Source: Gibbula magus (lineage: Eukaryota; Mollusca; Gastropoda; Trochida; Trochidae). Taken from it: DNA of 64,000 nucleotides. Where the stretch lies: the NCBI GenBank assembly GCA_936450465.1, contig OW388296.1:34806586-34870585 (forward strand), given 5' to 3'. Made by a program: the position numbers and the translations under genes. The first letter of the stretch is position 1. Every line of letters begins with the position of its first letter. This document shows positions 56,889 to 64,000 of this stretch, piece by piece. The notes under the pieces are model-generated. The model ran no database searches. It was not told the DNA's origin and saw only the letters and a list, made by a program, of their open reading frames with translations.

Positions 56889-58275
56889 TTTATACATCCG
56901 CTATGAAGTAAGCGGGGGTATATAGCGGTCATTATCAGTTTTTGCGCAGTTTCCGTCGCCGTTGCCGCCGCCGCCGCCGCGTTTTGTATTGGTTATAACT
57001 TTTTTCCTAGAATGTTTTGAGAACTCATATACATAACTTCTTATACTTATACCCCTGGGGAATTTTTTGGACATGTTCTAATTCAAGGTCAAAGGTCAAG
57101 GTCACGAGTTTTGAAATCTCTAAAGAATATTGTAAACACTATAACTTGAAAAATATGTGTGCTATCAGGCTCTTATTTGGTGTATATCAACTATGAATAA
57201 AGGCCAAGATTTGAAAAGGTTTTTGCTAACATCCGTCTAAGGTCAAGGTCACAGCGAGGTCACAACTTAAGCATGCTTTTGCAAATGTCTTATTTCAACT
57301 ATTAACACTTTGTATCATTTCATGATTGTTATAAACAATGAAAAGTGATCACTGATTGTGTGACCTTGAATTTTAAAAGGTCAAGGTCACCAGTTCTGAA
57401 ATCACTAAATAATTTTTTTCCAAGAAGGTATTAACACCTCATATACATAGCTTCTTTCTTATAAACCTGGTGAATGATTTTGAAATGTTCACATTCAAGG
57501 TCAAAGGTCAAGGTCATGAGTTCTGAAATCACTAAAAAAAATCCTTGTAAACACAATAACTTGAAAAATATTTGTGCTATCAGGCCCTTTTTGGTGTATA
57601 TCAACTATGGAGAAAGGCCAAGATTTGAAAAGGTTTTCGCTAAAATCTATCAACGGTCAAGGTCACAGCGAGGTTACAACTTAGGCATGCATTTGCAAAC
57701 ATGCCTTATTTCAGCTATTAACACTTTGAAGCAATACATGATTGTTATACACAATGAAAAGTGATCATTGACTGTGTGACCTTGAAGATCAAAGGTCAAG
57801 GTCACGAGATATGGTCATGGTGACCAGTTCTGAAATCACTAAATAACCTTTTTCCAAGAAGGTATTAACACCTCATATACATAGCTTCTTTCTTATAAAC
57901 CTGGTGAATGATTTTGACATGTTCACATTCAAGGTCGAAGGTCAAGGTCATGAGTTCTGAAATCACTAAAACAATCCTTGTAAACACAATAACTTCCAAC
58001 ATTTATTGTGCTATCAGGCTCTTATTTGGTATATAACTCTGGAGAAAGACCAATATTTGAAAAGGTTTTCGCTAAAATCTGTCAAAGGTCAAGGTCACAG
58101 CGATCGAGGTAACAACTTAAGCATGCTTTTGTGAATATGCCTTATTTTAACTATGAACAGTTTGAGTCATTGCATGACTGTTATGCACAATGAAAAGTGA
58201 TCATTGATGGTGTGACCTTGAAGGTCAAAGTTCAGGGTCCATGAGATATTGGTTATGGCCACGTTAATCCTTTGA
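56889..58275 (+). repeat. AGGTCA-rich dispersed repeat, three 415-435-bp units
   Basis: The head ATCCGCTATGAAGTAAGCGG...GGTATATAGCGGTC is followed by a CpG cluster GTCGCCGTTGCCGCCGCCGC. Three units follow, starting near 57006, 57421 and 57855. Each has TTCAAGGTCAAAGGTCAAGG (57091 type), AACTTGAAAAATAT, GCTATCAGGC, CAAGATTTGAAAAGG, GTCAAGGTCACAGCGAGGT, GCATGC and GTGTGACCTTGAA. No transposase; the 96-codon frame is a unit by-product. It resembles the element at 8021 in style and in its half-sites but not in its terminal sequence. Confidence 0.8.
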
Positions 58276-59149
58276 TCCAATTTTGAAATCAGAAATAGGT
58301 TTTAAGAACAAGTTGGTTAGTTTTGAACATTTTCAATTGAATGATATCGATGTTAACGATATCAATTTGTTTCAACTCTTGATTAGCTATAGTTTACAAT
58401 CGCTACATCTTTAGAACATGATTTGTAATAAATAATTTAGAATTTTGACATCTGGAACTAGTCAATCGTCATCAGAGAGAAAATCCGCGAAAAGGCGACT
58501 TTCAACATGAATACAGCAAATCTACATGGATGTAGCAGATATTTCATGTAGTTTTAAGTTGAATATGATAATCTAGAACATGTATCAAAGTTATAGCATT
58601 CACAGATTAACTGAAGCTGAGATATTAGCACAATTACAAACTGTACATATTGATGGTAGTTGCTCCTGTTGACAAACACCCTGTACAGGTTGTTGAAAAT
58701 GAACTGTACGGGTAGTTGGTCTGATAGTTGTCAGTTAGGTAACAGGAAAACGTTATGCAGAATGAAAATGATGGTCATCAGTAACTTAATTTATCTATCC
58801 TAATGAAGTAGACCTTGTGTAGAAAGTTATGACTTGAGTAATGCTTCTTGAGAATGCCACTAAATCTGACTTTTTATGATTCTCTTAAGCGAGGCCCGCT
58901 TTTAGCAGAAGTTACTAATTTAACCTTGACCTATCTTATGGAAACAGTGTCCCCGATATTTCTTCCAAAAATGTATACAATCGTAGTTCAACATTTTGCA
59001 TGTACATTTTTGGTGATTAAACTTTTGCCTTGACATTTGTCTTTTTACCATTATGGAAAAAGCCCGGGTTTACACATGATTTTTTGGTCAGTATTTTTTC
59101 TGTTATTTTGAGTCAAATCATTCTCTTCCCATAGAGGTTACTCTAGCTC
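58276..59149. other. non-coding stretch, nothing recognised
   Basis: TGATATCGATGTTAACGATA (with TCA) at about 58342 is a small palindrome. A 61-codon frame at 58848-59033 has no motif. Confidence 0.4.
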
Positions 59150-59651
59150 TTCAGATTTCCGATACTAACCTCTGTTCTTTATCGCTTTAAATCGAGAGCA
59201 GAAATGGAGTGTCTTCATTGGTTGCAATTGAATCTAGTTGTGCAATCAGCGACGCCGTTGTAAAAGTGACATTTGCCAATGACACGTTATGATGAAAAAA
59301 ATAAACGTTAGATAAACGTTTTCTCGTTCCATGTGTTTTCCTCGAGATATGGTATTTGATTTTGTGAAAACTATTGATCATAAACATGCTTACAAATAAA
59401 GAAAACCAAATCAGAGAAAATACTAAAAATAGTTCATTTATGTTATTTACATCAGGCATATTTGAAGGACATATGCTAATGAGCAAAAGCCTTTACAGTT
59501 AAATCTTTGAAGTCACTCGGTCGACATGGCCGCTGTTAGGTGAGTTGTCATTGGTTCAGAAGCAGGGAAACAGTATGAGCTTCCCATTTTCCCAGCTTCT
59601 GAAGACCTCGATTTCAATATATAGAACAGAGGTTAGGATCGGAAATCTGAA
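59150..59651. mobile_element. inverted-repeat-bounded segment, about 500 bp
   Basis: 59150-59178 (TTCAGATTTCCGATACTAAC, CTCTGTTCT) is complementary to 59623-59651 with one mismatch in 29. Pairing continues inward, imperfectly, to AAATCGAG (about 59190) against CTCGATTT (about 59607). A 99-codon minus frame at 59187-59486 fills most of the centre but has no recognised domain. A foldback or MITE-like element is likely; ends and target duplication are unresolved. Confidence 0.55.
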
Positions 59652-60280
59652 GGGAGTAAATTCTGTCGGAAGAGAAAGGCACAGAATGTTCTTCTTTAAC
59701 AGCATGTTTCTGCAGGCGTTGCTCCCTGAATAATATTCTATGTACAGTAAATATTAAGGCATATAAAACATTACCATTACAGTAAAAAAAAGTTACGACA
59801 AAGATATTATTCCATGCATCATTAATTATTTTAGAGGCGTCTGTCTTCATTTATGAATTATACATATGTGTAAAAACAATGTCCTCTCTCAAAGACATGA
59901 TGATAGGATGATGGTGAATAATAAATAAAATTCAGGTATTTACAATCACCCAGCAACATTACAGGACGTTTAAGATTGAAACTTCGGTGAACTGATTTGA
60001 TGGACTGCATGGCCCTATGAATCTTTTTGAAATGTAAAGCTACATGACCAGGATTAAAAAATAGCTTAATGCATCTTGAAATATTTTGTTAATTTGTCAT
60101 TTGTGAGTGATTTCACAACTATAATCACGTCCCAATAATTTACAAGGCATATTTTTTAGTAAACAGAGATTGCAGAAAGCTAATTTAATTAGTGTTCATA
60201 TCAATCATTTACTAAAGCTATCTTCTCAACAGTTCTCAGCAACTATTACATTTAGGTGAATGAAATCTATTATGTAGGTA
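59652..60280. other. non-coding stretch, nothing recognised
   Basis: AT-rich with no gene or repeat seen. Confidence 0.4.
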
Positions 60281-60288
60281 GTCCAGAT

Positions 60289-61745
60289 CAGGGATGCAGA
60301 AATCGGTCTATTTGCCGGACATGTCCGATTGTAAATCCAGTTTGTCCAAATGGAAAATTGACCTTTCGGACATCAATTGACCGATTCCAGAAAATATATA
60401 GAAAACTAAACAAACACGCCTTACAAGCATTAAATAAAGGCAAACCGCCCTGCTTGTGTCGGTCATAATTATTTATGTTGACCAAGTCAAGAAGTGACAT
60501 TTATTCTTCATAGCACGAGGCACAACATCAAATTCAATCATCATCATTATCTTCAGTAAATTATAATTGTCTGCAGAAACAACACTTACCGTTTGATATT
60601 TAATTGATATTCTCAGTGTCATTTAGTTACTGAAAGATGTGACCCATTTCACAACATTTTTTACGAAAAAGATTTCGTTAACATCGCATTTTAAACAAAT
60701 TTTGTCAAAGATAAACATTGCATGAACGTGTGGCTTCACCGTACCGGTGATTCATGAATTTGTTACAGATCAAGATTTTGCTACTTTGAATAGTTGAATC
60801 TCGATAAATTTAATAATATCTCAGTAATAAAACATAGGTAACAAACTGTAACAAAATATGATAGATCAATATCGATGTATTGTAAAGCTATATATATTAT
60901 ACAAATTCAAAATAAATAAACCTATCAAAAACGAATAATCAGCAATATTATTTCACGAGACATTATGTAGTCAAACACCGTTTATATGACGCTACGAACA
61001 CTCGATCGTTTTTACATGATGACACGCGTTATAAAGAGGTATGATAATTTAAAAACTCCAATTTCTCTTGTCATCATCATCATCATAACATATTTGTAAT
61101 GCGCTGTTTTCCATGTAGATAATGCTCAAAGCGCTTGTGTTTACATTATTTCTTCTTATTTTATAATTATTCATTTACAATTGCGAAATATGTCTCCAAA
61201 TAAAATATAAAAGTAATATGATTAGATTAAGTTTAAATTAGTAACTCGGCTTGAATAGGAAATAGTCGTATGGAAAATAGTTGGACCACGTTCTCTGCCG
61301 AGTTGTGTTTACGTAAATTATATTGCTATTGAAAACGAGTTACTTGAAATTTAAAATGCTTATTTAGAAGGTACATATCATTTGGTCCATGATTTGAACT
61401 TTTGATGAACTATGTGCAATTAAATTATTTGAAATTTCTCGTCTATCTTGACGCAAAATCGCTTGTAAACTCGCCTGTGTAAACTTGCTCAAACTAGCAC
61501 TGTCGCTAAATCGTAGTTGGTAAACATTGATTTTAAATTATGAACTATTTTATGCATGTTATTGATAAATTGATAATTACAGTTAATTGCTATCGTGTTA
61601 TGTTTAATAGTATGCAATGGATGAAGAACCAACAAATAGTAATACTTTCTCATACTTTATTCATAAAATTTTTTTACTTCCGGGTTCGTCTTTTTGGGTC
61701 AAAGATGAAATGTCCGACTGGCACAATTTTGAATCTGCATCCCTG
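60289..61745 (+). mobile_element. hAT-like non-autonomous element, copy B (1457 bp)
   Basis: CAGGGATGCAGA...TCTGCATCCCTG flanked by identical 8-bp duplications GTCCAGAT (60281-60288 and 61746-61753). Near the left end GCCGGACATGTCCGATTG is a palindromic subterminal motif, and CGGACAT recurs at 60366. It aligns throughout with copy A in reverse, apart from about 65 extra bp at 61070. Frames of 70-71 codons at each end have no recognised transposase motif, so it needs a helper in trans. Confidence 0.9.
61070..61135 (+). repeat. insertion within hAT copy B
   Basis: TCATCATCATCATCATAACA and TGCGCTGTTTTCCATG...GATAATGCTCAAAGCGCTTG are absent from copy A. CTTG lies at both edges, compatible with a 4-bp duplication. 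The CTCAAAGCGCTT word links it to the element at 25710. It accounts for the length difference of 67 bp between the copies. Confidence 0.6.
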
Positions 61746-61793
61746 GTCCAGATGATACTCTTCATTGAGTTCTAAGTCCAGTTCTGAAATATT

Positions 61794-62556
61794 ATTATCC
61801 CACCGGTATGTAATACCTTGGGATATAGTCATCGCCTCGGCCGGCCGTCCGTCTGTCCGTCCGTCCGTAATCATTTTGTTTCAGGTGCAGAACACGAAAA
61901 CCATTCATGATATCTTCCTGAAACTTTGCATGTGTATTTCCCACTAGCTGAAGTGGTACCTTTTGATATTTTCAGATTTCTGAAACTTTTATTTTTGGTC
62001 GTTTCCATAGAAGCATGTTGAAGTTGGACTTTGTTCAGAGACAGGTTCGTTTCCGGTGCACAGCTCCAAAACCGTTCATCATATCTTCCTGAAACTTTGC
62101 ATGTGTATTACCCACTAACTGAAGTGTTGCCTTTTGATATTTTCAGATTTCTGAATTTTTTAAAAAATTTTTCCTTTCCATAGAAACTTGTTGAATTTGG
62201 ACTTTGTCAGAGACAGGTTTCATTTCCGGAGCACAGCTCAAAAACCGTTCATCATAACTTCCTGAAACTTTGCATGTGTATTACCCACTAGCTGAAGTGG
62301 TACCTTTTGATATTTTCAGATTTTTTCTGAAAAATTGTTTTGTTTCTGTTTCCATAGAAACATGAGAGCGATGTTGGTTGTTGATTTTGACTGCTTCTGG
62401 AGCAGAATTAAGTCTAAAACCCTTAACATACCTGAAATTCAGCATCTGTAATACCCACTAACTGAAGTACGGTAGTAGATACACAAGTATCTGTCAAAGA
62501 TGTGTTTTACAAATTTTGTGGAACGGGTGGGATATGTCATCTTCTGATGACTCTTG
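61794..62556 (+). repeat. (CCGT)n-headed dispersed repeat, second type, 172-bp units
   Basis: The ends TATCCCACCGGTATG and GGAACGGGTGGGATATG are approximate inverted repeats. The CpG-rich head CGGCCGGCCGTCCGTCTGTC precedes four units marked by CCTGAAACTTTGCATGTGTA (near 61918, 62088, 62261 and, degraded, 62431), a period of about 172 bp. Each unit has TACCCACTA(G/A)CTGAAGTG and TTTTGATATTTTCAGATTT. No transposase seen. Confidence 0.8.
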
Positions 62557-62929
62557 TTTTTTACGGAGTTATTGCCCTTGAATCTGTAATTGAACTAAGT
62601 ACAAATTACCGCTGTGATGCCCTAATAGGAACAATTAAGTTACCTGAAAAATATAATTTCTGGGTGAATGAAATTTTGTAATAACAAAGGCAGTTCCCAA
62701 AAATATTTTAGAAAATATTATGATGCTTGAATCTGTTTTTAAACATAATACCCTTGACATCTATATCTCAATGGACGGATAGCGGATGGCGGCATACATG
62801 GCATCTTACCCAATTCCAGCGGGTTTACCCAATTTCAGGAGGCTTCACCCGCGTCCCAGATCGGGCATTGAAAAAACTCGATTTTGACACACCGGTAATC
62901 TAAAAAAATACCTGCTTGTACTATGTATA
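62557..62929. other. spacer, nothing recognised
   Basis: GTTTACCCAATTTCAGG and GGCTTCACCCGCGT near 62822-62851 look repetitive, but no family is recognised. Confidence 0.35.
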
Positions 62930-63725
62930 CATTTTCAATATCATTTACAAAAACTTGTCCATCAACATTGCATTTAAAAAAATGTTTGTCAAAGATACAA
63001 TCGAGCGTGTGTGTGGCTTCTGTCTACCATGATTCACGAATTAGTTACAGTTTAATTTTTGCTCCATTAAATAGTTGAATCTCAACAAATTAAATTATAT
63101 CAGTCATAGCAAATAATATTGATAATATGATAGACCAACATAAATCATTAGCAAAGCTAAAATACAAGTTATAAAATGCAAAACCGTATCAAAGACGAAC
63201 AATTGGCTTTGAAATCTATAACATAATATTATCTCAAACAGTGCGTGACCGATATGTGATCATATTTTCTTGACGACAGACAGTAATAATAATATGCTTA
63301 TTACAAATTCCAAATTCCTTTCGGGTTAATGTTATATTGCCAACTAATTTCGTAAAATGTTTATTTAAAATCGCTAAATATTCCTCTAAATAAAATATGA
63401 AAACAATATGTAATTTAAATAAGTTGAATATCTGATAACACATATTGCTGTAGTAAGTTGTAAGGTAACTAGTTGGACCACGTGTCTAACGAACTTCCTG
63501 TTTGTGTATACGTAAATATTTGTTAAAAAAACAAACGATTTAATTTCTAACTTCAAAATGCATATTTAGAAATAATATATACGTTGATGGTTCAATGAAT
63601 AATATATGATAAAAATATCAGAAATTTTATGTTGTAGCAAATTCGTTTGTAAACTGGCTCAAACTGGCAACTGTTGAAAGATCGCCGTTCGTCAACAATG
63701 GACTTTCTTATTGCAAGTAGATAAT
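62930..63725 (+). mobile_element. degraded hAT-like relic, copy C
   Basis: The order of words follows copy B internally: ACATTGCATTTAAA with TTTGTCAAAGATA, GTGTGGCTTC, ATTCACGAATT, TAGTTGAATCTCAAC, ATGATAGACCAA, GTTGGACCACGTG and CTCAAACTGGCAACTG. Neither terminus is recognisable. Divergence is much higher than between copies A and B, so it stems from an older wave. Confidence 0.6.
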
Positions 63726-64000
63726 TTACGTGTCCTCTAATGGATTCATGAATAGTTAAATACGATCTTTATATATTTTAGATGGAAGTATCTATTTAAT
63801 AAACTGTCACAGACATGCCATTTTCTAAATGATGTCATTACTAAATGGATATTTTTAATCATTCTTTTTTTCTTTTAAAATGTTAGTAAAATTTAACCTG
63901 TTTAAAAAACGTATCTCAATCTCAGTTTTTTATCAGAACATGAAGTTATTTTTCAAAACAAAATATATTAAAGAAAGTTTTCAACATCTTCAATATTTCC
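63726..64000. other. AT-rich window end, nothing recognised
   Basis: No gene or repeat seen before the window edge. Confidence 0.4.

Noticed and set aside
1..64000. Bacterial-type operons, promoters or ribosome binding sites
   Set aside because: Repeat content, lack of dense ORFs and SINE/LINE presence show animal nuclear DNA, so such signals are not meaningful here.

Overview
This 64 kb window is AT-rich animal nuclear DNA with no host protein-coding gene, rRNA gene or intact tRNA gene that I can support. The best clue to the organism is a tRNA-derived SINE present in about nine copies. Its A and B boxes are recognisable, its conserved 3' domain ends in GAAATACTCTTGAAAGC...GTTAAACC, and it has a (CACT)n or (CACCT)n tail. 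From memory this element is typical of gastropod molluscs, abalone (Haliotis) in particular. The (CCGT)n-headed dispersed repeats and the AAGGTCA-rich repeats also fit a mollusc. The species is an inference, not a reading.

Region by region: 1-10 kb holds a 615-bp segment between direct repeats, a 229-bp element with perfect 67-bp terminal inverted repeats around a tRNA-like core, a LINE 3' end, and a repeat of four 150-bp units rich in TGACCTTGACC. 10-20 kb has a 20-bp minisatellite, a (CCGT)n-headed repeat, a TTAA-flanked MITE, a pogo/Tc1-like MITE and a 317-bp tandem duplication. 20-30 kb has a decayed LINE reverse-transcriptase C-terminus, a SINE whose 3' half is amplified in tandem (146-bp units), a perfect 64-bp palindrome, and a SINE interrupted by a second pogo-like MITE. 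30-40 kb has a 2.3-kb (CCGT)n-headed repeat, a full-length SINE, a 62/64-bp minisatellite with a 250-bp higher-order period, and two TTAA-flanked MITEs. 40-50 kb has a 1.45-kb CpG-rich piggyBac-like element, a 1390-bp hAT-like element with a perfect 8-bp target duplication, a third TTAA MITE and a 39-bp minisatellite. 50-64 kb has a 1.28-kb tract almost without G on the + strand, a 58-bp minisatellite with a 406-bp higher-order period, a (CACT)n array, a 1.4-kb AGGTCA-rich repeat, the second hAT-like copy (inverted, also with a perfect 8-bp target duplication), another (CCGT)n-headed repeat and a degraded third hAT-like relic.

The long open frames (over 200 codons) all lie inside minisatellites whose unit lacks stop codons in several frames, so they are by-products of repetition. 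The window is best read as intergenic or deep intronic DNA built from DNA transposons (hAT, piggyBac/TTAA, pogo/Tc1-like), two or three LINE families, two SINE families and several expanding minisatellites. The most unusual items are the tRNA-like core inside long perfect inverted repeats, the perfect palindrome, the SINE-derived satellite seed and the dispersed nuclear-receptor-type half-sites.
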